NCBI GenBank assembly: GCA_964544955.1
Contig: CAZJEB010000004.1
Location: 98,417 to 162,416, forward strand
Source: JAAZPT01 sp964544955
GTDB lineage: Bacteria; Bacillota; Clostridia; Christensenellales; Aristaeellaceae
Length of the DNA: 64,000 nucleotides
Direction: 5' to 3'
The position numbers were made by a program, and so were the translations under genes. Positions 7,499 to 16,194 of this stretch are shown here, piece by piece (position 1 is the stretch's first letter; every line of letters begins with the position of its first letter). The notes beneath the pieces were generated by a model. That model did not search any database and had not been told where the DNA came from. It saw only the letters and a list, made by a program, of their open reading frames with translations.

Positions 7499-8875
7499 AT
7501 GAAGCTTTGGGGCGGTCGCTTTCAAAAGGATACAGAGGCTATTGTTGATGATTTTAATTCGTCAATATCCTTTGATAAACGCCTTTATAAACAGGATATT
7601 ACTGGAAGTATAGCCCATGCAAATATGCTGGGGGCAACAGGAATAATACCAAAAGAGGATGCCAATGCAATTATAGCAGGCCTAAATGATATACTTTGTG
7701 ATATTGCGGCGGGCAATGTGGAATTTGATGTTGCCGCTGAAGATATTCATATGAATATTGAAACCTTGCTAATTAAAAAAATTGGCGATGTTGGTAAAAA
7801 ACTTCATACTGCCCGTAGTAGGAACGATCAAGTTGCCCTAGACCTTAAAATGTACTGTAAAGCACAAATAAATGTAATTATTAATTCACTTGTTAAGCTT
7901 GAAAACACATTAATTAATATTGCTAAAGATAATAAGGCCACAATTATGCCTGGCTTTACCCACTTACAAAAGGCTCAAGCCATAAGCTTGGGGCACCATA
8001 TGTTAGCTTATTTTCAAATGTTTGCAAGGGATATTACTCGCCTTAAAGATTGCTTTGCACGTATGGATACCATGCCCCTTGGCTCTGGAGCCTTGGCGGG
8101 CACCACATTCCCCATAAACAGGCAAATGGTTGCCGATGAACTTGGCTTTACTAGCCTTACATTAAACAGCCTTGATGCCGTTAGTGATAGGGATTATGTT
8201 GTTGAACTTGAAGCCGCTGCCTCAATATCTATGATGCATATGAGCAGGCTTTGTGAGGAACTTATTATTTGGTCTAGCGACGAATATAAGTTTGTTACTA
8301 TGGATGATGCTTATTCAACAGGTTCAAGTATTATGCCCCAAAAGAAAAATCCCGATGTGGCAGAGCTTATACGTGGTAAAACAGGTAGGGTATACGGTAA
8401 CCTTATGGCAAGCCTTACTATGCTAAAGGGTTTACCCCTTGCTTATAATAAGGATATGCAGGAGGATAAGGAGGCCATATTTGATACCCTTGATACATGG
8501 CTTGCCTGCCTTGATATACTTGAGCCCATGCTTGCCACAATGGCAATAAACAAGGCTAATATGTATAAATCGGCTGGGGGTGGCTTTACAAACGCAACAG
8601 ACTTGGCTGATTACCTTACAAAAAAAGGCGTGGCCTTTAGGGATGCCCACAAAATTGCTGGGGAACTTGTATACAAGTGCATAAGTGAAAGTAAAAACTT
8701 AGAGCAGCTTAGCCTTGATGAATATAAGGCTGCAAACCCGATTATAGAGGCTGATGTGTACAATGCCATAATCATAGAAACCTGTGTTAACCGCCGTAAT
8801 ACCATAGGTGGCCCCTCAGTACAAGCTGTAGAATATGCCATAAAAATGGGTGAAGAGTTTTTACAAAATTTATAA
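7499..8875 (+). CDS. argH: Argininosuccinate lyase
   Basis: 458 aa, fumarase/aspartase superfamily. It splits argininosuccinate to arginine and fumarate, the final step of arginine synthesis. The superfamily signature GSSIMPQKKNPD is complete, as are the HTARSRNDQVALD and TPGFTHLQKAQ-like substrate blocks (here MPGFTHLQKAQ). It begins with MKLWGGRF, typical of ArgH. Second gene of the argGH operon, closed by a strong terminator. No argCJBDF genes are present in the window, so the upper pathway must lie elsewhere or citrulline is obtained otherwise. Confidence 0.97.
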   Translation: MKLWGGRFQKDTEAIVDDFNSSISFDKRLYKQDITGSIAHANMLGATGIIPKEDANAIIAGLNDILCDIAAGNVEFDVAAEDIHMNIETLLIKKIGDVGKKLHTARSRNDQVALDLKMYCKAQINVIINSLVKLENTLINIAKDNKATIMPGFTHLQKAQAISLGHHMLAYFQMFARDITRLKDCFARMDTMPLGSGALAGTTFPINRQMVADELGFTSLTLNSLDAVSDRDYVVELEAAASISMMHMSRLCEELIIWSSDEYKFVTMDDAYSTGSSIMPQKKNPDVAELIRGKTGRVYGNLMASLTMLKGLPLAYNKDMQEDKEAIFDTLDTWLACLDILEPMLATMAINKANMYKSAGGGFTNATDLADYLTKKGVAFRDAHKIAGELVYKCISESKNLEQLSLDEYKAANPIIEADVYNAIIIETCVNRRNTIGGPSVQAVEYAIKMGEEFLQNL

Positions 8876-8881
8876 CAAAAT

Positions 8882-8906
8882 TAAGCCGATTTAATCGGCT
8901 TTTTGT
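8882..8906 (+). terminator. argGH terminator
   Basis: AGCCGATT-TA-ATCGGCT hairpin plus TTTTT. Confidence 0.85.
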
Positions 8907-8969
8907 TCGCTTAAATTTTTTTAATAGCCTTCAATTCAAGGTAGTGCACTTCTTTGCGGGTTTTCAAAA

Positions 8970-8999
8970 TTGTTTTTAAAAAATCCCGTGTGGTATAGT
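8970..8999 (+). promoter_or_regulatory. Possible promoter of the asparagine-synthase-like gene
   Basis: TTGTTT (8970-8975), 18-nt spacer, TATAGT (8994-8999). Weak -35; supported mainly by its place just upstream of the AAAGGAGG site. Confidence 0.4.
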
Positions 9000-9027
9000 A
9001 TATTTATAGCAATAAAGGAGGAATGTA

Positions 9028-11682
9028 TTAGCTATAAAAAACAAACTGGAAAAGTTTGATTTAAACCTTAATAAAAAGGTTTTATTTTTAGATTTAATGT
9101 ATTTTAAAAATGAAATTATAAATATAATTGAATCTGAAAACCTAAATAGAGATAAATTATTAAAAAAAATCGATGATTTAAAACTAAAAAAATATAAAAA
9201 AATAATAGTTTTAAAATCTTATTTTATTAATAGGTATAAAGATGAAAATGGCATAACTGCGTATATGGATGATGAAAATCAAAAACTATGCACAAACTTA
9301 AATATTATGCTTGATTCAATTTATTCAGAACTATTAAAAAAATATAGTGATAAAATTCAAACAATAGATTTACCTCTATTTGCCCTTTGGAATGCTAAAA
9401 CCTTAAACAATACAAACACACAGTTATATACAGGTGATAGCTATGATGAAATAATAAAAGTGCTTAAAAACGCTATAATGCTAGTTGTAGATAAATATTA
9501 TATACCAGATTTTAAAATAAAAAGTGCTATAAAAGGCAACATAATAAAAAGTAAAATTGAAATAAAGTTTAATAGTTTTTTTGAATATTGTTTTTATTTA
9601 TTAAGGCATGGCGAAGTTGTAGAAAAAACAGATTGGAAAAGGGTTAAAACGCATAGTTTTAAAATTAAAGAATCGGGCACTTATTCCGTAACGGGCTATG
9701 TTCGTTTTGGAAAAAACAGAAAAAAAGTATCCTCTAAAATATACAATTATATTAGTGATTCTTCTGAAAACGAGTTTAACAATTTTATTAATAATGGCGT
9801 TAAGTCGGATTTAAACTTGGCTTCAAAGCCAGATTTATTTGTTTATCAAAAGCCTTTTGCTAGCTTTGCTGTTGTTGTTAGCGATTATGAAAACGATAAT
9901 ATTAATAAGCTTTCAAACAATTATAAAGAAATACATAAAGATTTAAATTTTAGTAAAATTAATACTAACAATCAAAATGTATACTTTATAAGTAATGTAG
10001 AACCCAAAAAAATAAATAATAGCTTAATTTGGTTTTCAGGTATGGCTATTGCAAATAACAAACTTATTGTTGGGCAAGATGATATTTTAGAAAGTACAGA
10101 TGTTTCTCAACTGTATTCTGGAACTGGTGAATACACACTAATTAAAATGGATAATGAGCTAAATATTTATAGGGATTATTTTGGTAAAAACCTTATATTT
10201 AACTATATTGGCGATAATATAAAAGTAGTAAGCAATAGTTACCACCTTATAATTGAAGTTTTAAAAAAGCTAAATGTAGGCTTATATATGGATTATAATA
10301 ATACTATTGCTACACTTTCTACATTTGTTATGGAACCCTTTGGTGGCAAGTTTACTTTAAATATGAATATTGATAATATAAAGCAAACGCCAAACTACTA
10401 TAATATAAACATAGCAAATAATAATATCAATTTTATAAAAAACAAAATATATAAGGATATTAATCAAAAGGAAAATTATTTTAGCATAAATTATAACAAA
10501 CTAATTGATAATGCCAAAAATGAAATAATTGATAATGTTAAAGCTTGCTTAAGCTCAAATCACTATAAAAACTTTATTTTGGACTTATCGGGCGGTAAAG
10601 ATAGTAGGGTTATTTATTCAGCATTTACTCAGGCTAAAAAGGATGAAAATGTGTTTGTAAATACAAGGTTTGTTAGCAAAACTAATGATCTTGATGTTGC
10701 CCTAAAAATTAATAGCTTATATAATATCCCTTACTCAACAGTAGGTAAAGAACTGTGCTTGGATGATTCTGTAAAAATAAACTCTATGCATAGAAGTTAC
10801 TATATGGGCATATATTTTAGAAGGGATAGCAGGCTTGATTCAAACACAATAACAACAAAATATATTGGTGATACATTAATATTTATTGGATCCTATGGTG
10901 AGGTTATTGCTAGAAACCAAATACCCATATATTTTGCTAATGATTATAATGATACATTCAACAATAATATGGATATTAGTGGCTTTGTGGATCATCAAAT
11001 ATTATCAAGCAATTCAATGTTCTTTATATATGATAATGATGTATATAAAAATGTATTAATTGATGCCTTTAATAATTCTATTGGTAATAGTTTATATAAT
11101 AAACTTCAAAATATTCATATGCAAAATATGGAGTTTATACATTTTTCAAGTGTTTTTAGGTCCTATATACAGGCTGAAGAATTTGGTGCTATGCACTCAA
11201 AATCTCTATACAAGGCAAACCAATGTTTGCCAATAAATACAGTTTTCCCTAAAGCTCAATTTGATGTTATAAATGCTCTTAACCCTAAAGTTGGCGCTAT
11301 GGAATATGAAAACCTTATTGATAGAGAAAATTATAAAGATAATATAAAAAGTATTATTAATGCAGAAAAGAACTTTGATTATAGCTTTAATTTGGATGAA
11401 ATGAAGGCAAAATGGGAGCAAGCGAATAAAGTTGCAGTTAAAAATAGAATAGTTAAAAACGGCAACTTAGGTGATGTTAAATTTGGCACAAATAACCATT
11501 TATATAATGAAACCCTTAAAGCCCTCCACAGTTTAATTACAATTGATAATGAAATTAAAAATATAATTGGTATTTATTTGTATGAATATATAAAATACAA
11601 TAAAGATAAACCCTTTGTATTAAGGGAAATATATAGCAAATTAGTATCTGTTTTGGATCAAATTAACATAATAAAATCTTAA
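9028..11682 (+). CDS. Asparagine-synthase-like ATP-pyrophosphatase protein, unknown substrate
   Basis: A large protein (861 aa from the first in-frame ATG at 9097, up to 884 aa from the RBS). Numbering from that ATG: residues 150-220 look like a beta-sandwich (FEYCFYLLRHGEVVEKTDW), 310-400 resemble a glutamine-amidotransferase fold without the N-terminal catalytic Cys, and 498-503 are a PP-loop, SGGKDS, of the asparagine synthase C-terminal domain. It probably activates a carboxylate with ATP and transfers an amine. The start is unclear: AAAGGAGG (9014-9021) is ideal, but the nearest in-frame codons are TTA 9028 and ATA 9034, while ATT 9027 is out of frame by one. Base composition is far more AT-rich (Asn/Lys/Ile) than the flanking arg and rid genes, suggesting transfer. 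Confidence 0.7.
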   Translation, partial: LAIKNKLEKFDLNLNKKVLFLDLMYFKNEIINIIESENLNRDKLLKKIDDLKLKKYKKIIVLKSYFINRYKDENGITAYMDDENQKLCTNLNIMLDSIYSELLKKYSDKIQTIDLPLFALWNAKTLNNTNTQLYTGDSYDEIIKVLKNAIMLVVDKYYIPDFKIKSAIKGNIIKSKIEIKFNSFFEYCFYLLRHGEVVEKTDWKRVKTHSFKIKESGTYSVTGYVRFGKNRKKVSSKIYNYISDSSENEFNNFINNGVKSDLNLASKPDLFVYQKPFASFAVVVSDYENDNINKLSNNYKEIHKDLNFSKINTNNQNVYFISNVEPKKINNSLIWFSGMAIANNKLIVGQDDILESTDVSQLYSGTGEYTLIKMDNELNIYRDYFGKNLIFNYIGDNIKVVSNSYHLIIEVLKKLNVGLYMDYNNTIATLSTFVMEPFGGKFTLNMNIDNIKQTPNYYNINIANNNINFIKNKIYKDINQKENYFSINYNKLIDNAKNEIIDNVKACLSSNHYKNFILDLSGGKDSRVIYSAFTQAKKDENVFVNTRFVSKTNDLDVALKINSLYNIPYSTVGKELCLDDSVKINSMHRSYYMGIYFRRDSRLDSNTITTKYIGDTLIFIGSYGEVIARNQIPIYFANDYNDTFNNNMDISGFVDHQILSSNSMFFIYDNDVYKNVLIDAFNNSIGNSLYNKLQNIHMQNMEFIHFSSVFRSYIQAEEFGAMHSKSLYKANQCLPINTVFPKAQFDVINALNPKVGAMEYENLIDRENYKDNIKSIINAEKNFDYSFNLDEMKAKWEQANKVAVKNRIVKNGNLGDVKFGTNNHLYNETLKALHSLITIDNEIKNIIGIYLYEYIKYNKDKPFVLREIYSKLVSVLDQINIIKS

Positions 11683-11711
11683 TGTACAAATAAGTAATGT
11701 TATCTGTTATA

Positions 11712-11731
11712 ATTATTACTATAGTAATAAT
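11712..11731 (+). promoter_or_regulatory. Perfect 20-bp palindrome in the ridA leader
   Basis: ATTATTACTATAGTAATAAT lies between a TTATAAT -10 (11707-11713) and the TGGAGG RBS of ridA, an operator-like position. Its arms contain the same ATTACT/AGTAAT words as the Per-like boxes upstream of the catalase and perR, but in everted order. Confidence 0.5.
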
Positions 11732-11742
11732 GGAGGTAATTT

Positions 11743-12117
11743 ATGAACAATTATGTAAGTACAAAAAATGCCCCAGCAGCCATTGGGCCTTACTCCCAAG
11801 CAAGGATAGCGGGTGGAATGATATATGTTTCAGGCCAACTGCCTGTAGATATGAGCAATAATCAACTTATAGATGATATTCAAAAGGCAACCCATGCCTG
11901 CCTAAGCAATATAAAAGCCATATTGGAGGCCGCTGGCACAAATATGGCTAAGGTAGTAAAAACAACAGTTTATTTAAGTGATATGGATAATTTTGCTGTT
12001 ATGAATGAAGTGTATAATAGCTTTTTCCAAGCACCATACCCAGCAAGGGTTTGTGTAGCAGTAAAAACACTACCAAAAAATGTAAATGTAGAAATTGATT
12101 GCATAGCTGAAATGTAA
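11743..12117 (+). CDS. ridA: RidA family enamine/imine deaminase
   Basis: 124 aa, full length for the YjgF/YER057c/UK114 family. RidA hydrolyses reactive 2-aminoacrylate and related enamines released by PLP enzymes. The conserved active-site blocks are present: IGPYSQA, YVSGQLP, and the C-terminal PARVCVAVKTLPKNVNVEID with the catalytic Arg and the Glu of the EID block. It has its own promoter, operator-like palindrome and GGAGGT RBS, and ends with a terminator, so it is a single-gene unit. Confidence 0.95.
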   Translation: MNNYVSTKNAPAAIGPYSQARIAGGMIYVSGQLPVDMSNNQLIDDIQKATHACLSNIKAILEAAGTNMAKVVKTTVYLSDMDNFAVMNEVYNSFFQAPYPARVCVAVKTLPKNVNVEIDCIAEM

Positions 12118-12142
12118 AGGTAAAATTATTAATAATATTAAT

Positions 12143-12172
12143 AAAAACCGTCCACATTTTGGGCGGTTTTTG
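12143..12172 (+). terminator. ridA terminator
   Basis: AAAACCGTCC ... GGGCGGTTTT hairpin followed by T-run. Confidence 0.85.
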
Positions 12173-12206
12173 TATACTAAAATATTTAAATATACTCTAT
12201 TGCAAT

Positions 12207-12240
12207 AAATAAAAAGGCAGATAAAGCCTTATCTACCTTT
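12207..12240 (-). terminator. ppk2 terminator
   Basis: On the minus strand AAAGGTAGATAA-GGCT-TTATCTGCC followed by TTTTT. It sits 12-45 nt beyond the reconstructed ppk2 stop codon, supporting that stop. Confidence 0.7.
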
Positions 12241-12251
12241 ATAGTATTAAA

Positions 12252-13551
12252 TTAATAATTTTCGTTCCTGTGGTCCTCTGCACTGTGAGGGTCTGAGGTT
12301 AATATTTCATGTTCGCTTTGNNNNNNNNNNNNNNNNNNNNNNNNNNNNNNNNNNNNNNNNNNNNNNNNNNNNNNNNNNNNNNNNNNNNNNNNNNNNNNNN
12401 NNNNNNNNNNNNNNNNNNNNGGTTAATATTTCATGTTCGCTTTGCTCCTCGCAGTGGGGCTCTTCAGGTATTTGCCATTCTTGGTCTTCGTGAGGGTCTT
12501 TGCCTTCAACGTTTTTTGGATAATCTTCCTCGTCATCGTCCACAAGCTTGTCAAAAAACTCCCCTTGATTGTCGTCTTCATCAAAGTCGTGGGGGTCGGC
12601 CACCATTACACCATAGGCGTAGGTAATATCACGCTCTTCATCAAAGTCGTTATCATGAGGGTCTTTTGTTGGCTTATCTTTTTTATCCTTCTTGTCCTTT
12701 TTATCTTTTTTATCCTTTTTGTCTTTATCCTTATTTTTCTTTTCGCTCTTTTCCGCAAGTTCAGTAGCAACATCTGGTATCCAGCTTTGTTCATGAACTG
12801 GAGGCCTCAAGTATGTATCATCTTCTTGTAGAGGTTGTAATTTAACCTTGGGCATTTCAATGCGCTCGTAGGGTATTTTGCTCAATAAATGGCTTATGCA
12901 GTTTATGCGGGACTTTTTCTTGTCGTCTGCATCAACTATATACCAAGGGGAAAGTTTTGTATCGGTATATTTTAGCATTGTATCCTTAGCCCTTGAATAA
13001 TCTACCCAGTGTTGCCTACTTTGCATATCCATAGGGCTTATTTTCCAACGTTTTGTTGGTTCATCTATACGGGATTCAAACCTTTGCCTTTGCTCTTCCT
13101 CGCTTACGCTAAACCAGTATTTTATTAGCATTATTCCATCACGAATAAGCAGGGCTTCAAATTCAGGGCAGGCACGCATAAAGTAGGAATATTGTTCCTC
13201 TGTGCAAAAGCCCATTACCTTTTCAACGCCAGCTCTGTTGTACCAACTTCTATCAAATATAACTATTTCCCCTGCGGAGGGTAGGTGTTTTATATACCTT
13301 TGGAAGTACCATTCGGTTTTTTCCTTCTCTGTAGGTACGGGCAATGCAACAACTCTACAACTTCTGGGGTTTAGCAACTCGGTAATTCTTTTTATTGCGC
13401 CACCTTTACCGGCAGCGTCCCTGCCTTCAAATATTACAACAACGCGGGCACCAGTTTCCTTTACCCATCTTTGCATATAAACAAGCTCAAGTTGTAGCCT
13501 TTCAATTTCCTTTTCATATACACTTGTGGATAACTTAGCTTTTTTAGCCAT
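12252..13551 (-). CDS. ppk2: Polyphosphate kinase 2 with repetitive Lys/Asp and DPH tail (spans a false gap)
   Basis: The catalytic core (about 1-258) is a class I PPK2: Walker A FEGRDAAGKGG (41-51), FDRSWYNRAGVE with D100 in the Walker B region, and a lid. PPK2 moves phosphate between polyphosphate and nucleoside di/monophosphates. The tail is unusual: a K/D-rich block of KKD repeats (268-294), then acidic sequence with spaced DPH/EPH motifs at 297, 319, 352 and 364. The 100-N gap is flanked by the same 24 bases on both sides (12297-12320 and 12421-12444). Merging them gives 14 more in-frame residues with a fifth DPH, then a TAA at 12252, 391 aa in total. Transcribed from its own promoter. 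Confidence 0.9.
12321..12420. other. 100-N assembly gap, probably spurious
   Basis: GGTTAATATTTCATGTTCGC plus TTTG occurs immediately left and immediately right of the Ns. That is what a scaffolder leaves when two contigs really overlap by 24 bases. Merging the copies keeps ppk2 in frame to a natural stop followed by a terminator. Confidence 0.85.
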
Positions 13552-13597
13552 AAATTTTCCCCCTTATATACCATATTTAATTTACACCATTTTTTTA

Positions 13598-13626
13598 ATT
13601 TTACCCCATAACATTGTTAATTTCAA
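13598..13626 (-). promoter_or_regulatory. ppk2 promoter
   Basis: On the minus strand TTGAAA (13626-13621), 17-nt spacer, TAAAAT (13603-13598), upstream of an AAGGGGGA RBS. Confidence 0.6.
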
Positions 13627-13688
13627 GTGCTATTTATATAAATAAGCACAAAAAAGCCTTGACTTAATAAGGTTTGTAAAATTGTAAT

Positions 13689-14396
13689 TTAAATATTTGC
13701 GTCACTTTGTATTGCGGATTTCAACAGCTTCTCGTTAATTTGAATATAGGGGCCATAATCAACACCGTTATTTTGGCTGTAATCTTTTATACTTTGTGAA
13801 AAACTACCGTGAAACTGCCAAATGCCAGTTTTATTGCTTATGCTAACAATATTATCAGGCCTTATCCCTGCCCCTGCAAGTATTTCAATATCCTTACCAT
13901 AACAGCTTTGTAATGTTTTTAAGTTGTCCATGCCCATATCCACATTAGCTTTAAGGCCGCTTGTAAGTAATCTTTTTACGCCAAGCTTAATTAAAACCTC
14001 TGCATTATTTATATTGCCGGCAATGTCAAAGGCTCTGTGGAACACAAACTCTTTACCTTTTGAGTGGCATAAGTCTACAAAAAACTTAGTGTTATTTTCG
14101 TCTATGCTAAAGTCTTTGTTAAGGCCCCCAAAAGCTATGCCATCGCATAGGTCTATAATGTTTTTGGCTTGGGTTTTCATAAGCTCAATTTCATAATCAT
14201 CATATACAAAATTACCAGGGCGGCAGCGTATCATGGTAACAATACTAAGCTTTGTATTCTGTTTTATACTTTCAAGCACTTCAATAAAGGGTGTTAAACC
14301 ACCAAGTTCAAGGACGCTGTTTAGTTCTATCCTTTTAATGCCATTATTGTTACAAATTATTGCATCCTTTAGTGATGCACAGCAAACTTCAAGCAA
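13689..14396 (-). CDS. cutC: CutC family protein (copper homeostasis-type TIM barrel)
   Basis: 235 aa. N-terminal LEVCCASLKDA, central MIRCRPGNFVY and C-terminal ILAGAGIRPDNI are hallmarks of the CutC TIM-barrel family, historically linked to copper tolerance; its biochemical role is unsettled. It is not the choline trimethylamine-lyase of the same name, which is a large glycyl-radical enzyme. Start is a TTG 8 nt after GGAGG; no ATG fits. Followed by a weak hairpin before the ppk2 promoter. No copper genes are nearby, so context does not help with function. Confidence 0.9.
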   Translation of the reverse strand: MLEVCCASLKDAIICNNNGIKRIELNSVLELGGLTPFIEVLESIKQNTKLSIVTMIRCRPGNFVYDDYEIELMKTQAKNIIDLCDGIAFGGLNKDFSIDENNTKFFVDLCHSKGKEFVFHRAFDIAGNINNAEVLIKLGVKRLLTSGLKANVDMGMDNLKTLQSCYGKDIEILAGAGIRPDNIVSISNKTGIWQFHGSFSQSIKDYSQNNGVDYGPYIQINEKLLKSAIQSDANI

Positions 14397-14515
14397 TGCT
14401 TACACCTCCTAATTTATTTATATTTTAACAGGCTTTTTGCCTCAAATCAATCACCTTTGTTTATTGACTATAACTATAATTTATTGTTTAATGTATTCAT
14501 AAGGAAGGTGCCGCC

Positions 14516-15514
14516 ATGAATAACTATCAAGTTTTAAGTTATGAGTATAGGGGTAATGTGTTAGACCTAAGCCATATGGGTAACATAGCTGTTGTTGATA
14601 AAACTGGCAATGTAATATATTCCATAGGTAATGTAAATACGGCAACATGTTACCGTAGCGCTTCAAAGCCCTTGCAGGCATTGCCCACAATTGCCTTGGG
14701 CAATGAGTATAATCTTAGCCCCACCGAGCAAAGTATATTTGCAGGTAGCCACGCAGGTGAGGAAGTTCACGTTAATGTACTAGAAAGCATATTAACAAAG
14801 GCAAGCCTAAAGGAAGATTGGCTTATTATGAAACCTTGCTACCCAGCAAACGAGCAACACCGTAATAGCATTATAGCTAAAGGTATGCCTAAACGTAAAA
14901 TATACCATAACTGTGCAGGCAAACATATGGCAAGTATGCTATTACAAAGGGCTTTAGGTGGTAATGTTATGGATTATTGGCAAGTTAATTCCTTAGCCCA
15001 ACAGGCAATAAAAAATACCATTTGTATATTAAGCGAAACAGATGATGCCCTTATAAGCGTTGATGGTTGTGGTGTTCCCGTATATACAGTTCCACTTAAA
15101 AATATAGCCATTGCTTATAAAAACTTGGCTTGTGTAAATACAATAAAGGATGAAGCCTTACAAAAGGCAGCCCAATATTATATACCGCTATTGCATAAAA
15201 ACCCTGTTATGTTAAGGGGTAACGGCTATTTTTGCACTATTATGAATATGGATAGCAATATTGTTGCCAAAGGCGGTGCAAATGGAGTTTATGGTTTTGG
15301 AATAAAGGACAAAGGCCTGGGTGTAGCCTTTAAATTAGCCGATGGCACAGAGGATTCTTGGCCCCTTATAGCCATAGAAATTTTAAAAACATTAAATAGC
15401 TTAAAACCAGAGCATGAAAAAAGGCTTTTAGAGCTAAAACCCTATGATATTTATAACGATAATAATAGCCTTGTAGGTAGGCGCGTACCTGCATTTAAAC
15501 TAAAGGAGGAATAA
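14516..15514 (+). CDS. L-asparaginase II family protein
   Basis: 332 aa, PF06089-type asparaginase, a family unrelated in sequence to E. coli AnsA/AnsB. It would release ammonia from L-asparagine in the cytoplasm; there is no signal peptide. Typical blocks are YRSASKPLQALP near the N-terminus, SHAGEEVHV, NCAGKHMASML and GCGVPVYTVPL. An AAGGAAGGTG site precedes the ATG. Its stop overlaps the RBS of the next gene (AAGGAGGAATAA), so the downstream unknown gene is co-transcribed. Confidence 0.9.
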   Translation: MNNYQVLSYEYRGNVLDLSHMGNIAVVDKTGNVIYSIGNVNTATCYRSASKPLQALPTIALGNEYNLSPTEQSIFAGSHAGEEVHVNVLESILTKASLKEDWLIMKPCYPANEQHRNSIIAKGMPKRKIYHNCAGKHMASMLLQRALGGNVMDYWQVNSLAQQAIKNTICILSETDDALISVDGCGVPVYTVPLKNIAIAYKNLACVNTIKDEALQKAAQYYIPLLHKNPVMLRGNGYFCTIMNMDSNIVAKGGANGVYGFGIKDKGLGVAFKLADGTEDSWPLIAIEILKTLNSLKPEHEKRLLELKPYDIYNDNNSLVGRRVPAFKLKEE

Positions 15515-15516
15515 CT

Positions 15517-16161
15517 ATTTATACCATTGATAGAGTGGATGACTTTATAGATAACTTTGAGGAATTTGAAATAGTAGAGGATGCAAATAATGAGGATATG
15601 GGTCAAGTGAAACTAACTTTACTAAACCCATTCTTTTATGATAATGATTTGGTTGTGGTGTTTGATAGCCAATTTAGCTTGTTTTTTAAAGGTTGGTATC
15701 AAAACTTTAGCGCAGATGAAACAGGCTTTAACCACTTGGTAAAAGCAACTGAAGGTATACTTTTTGGCCGTTATAAAGCCCTTAATATATACAATAAAAA
15801 TGGCCATATAAAAAGCCTTTTAATACCATCCTATTCAAATAGTGAAGTAGAGGATAATTTGCCCGATGATAGCCATTATGCTATAGCAAACCATTGGATA
15901 GCTGCTAAAAATAGAAAATACCAGTATGCTAGCAATGGTAAAATAATGGAGGGCAAGGATGAGGGTGTGCCCGTAACCGACCTTATTATGATGCAAGATG
16001 TTGTTAAAAGCCTTATTAGTGAAAGTGAAAAAGCAAAATTTGCAGCTACAGTTGATGACTTTGAGCGAGGCAAAGCTGAAGGGCTTCGCCTTGCCATAGA
16101 TAAAATTCATGAAGCCTATCTTTTACGCCACTTAGAGGGCGTAAAAAAAGAGGGGAATTAA
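15517..16161 (+). CDS. Hypothetical protein with apparent ATT start
   Basis: 214 aa from ATT; I do not recognise a characterised family. The only AGGAGG site (15504-15509) lies 7 nt before the in-frame ATT at 15517, while the first conventional start, GTG at 15535, has no RBS. The protein would begin MYTIDRVDDFIDNFEEFEIVE. The middle contains hydrophobic beta-type stretches (NDLVVVFDSQFSLFF) and the last ~60 residues are helical and charged. There is no signal peptide or membrane segment, so it is cytoplasmic. It is coupled to the asparaginase and 33 nt before the GH31 gene; neither tells us its role. Confidence 0.65.
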   Translation: MYTIDRVDDFIDNFEEFEIVEDANNEDMGQVKLTLLNPFFYDNDLVVVFDSQFSLFFKGWYQNFSADETGFNHLVKATEGILFGRYKALNIYNKNGHIKSLLIPSYSNSEVEDNLPDDSHYAIANHWIAAKNRKYQYASNGKIMEGKDEGVPVTDLIMMQDVVKSLISESEKAKFAATVDDFERGKAEGLRLAIDKIHEAYLLRHLEGVKKEGN

Positions 16162-16194
16162 AGCTAATAATAATTTATTTTTGGAGGGTGAATT

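Noticed and set aside
9028..11682. Lasso-peptide cyclase cluster
   Set aside because: The protein shares the asparagine-synthase fold with such cyclases, but no precursor, protease or exporter gene is adjacent.
13689..14396. CutC as choline trimethylamine-lyase
   Set aside because: The product is a 235-aa TIM-barrel copper-homeostasis-type protein with no glycyl-radical motif.
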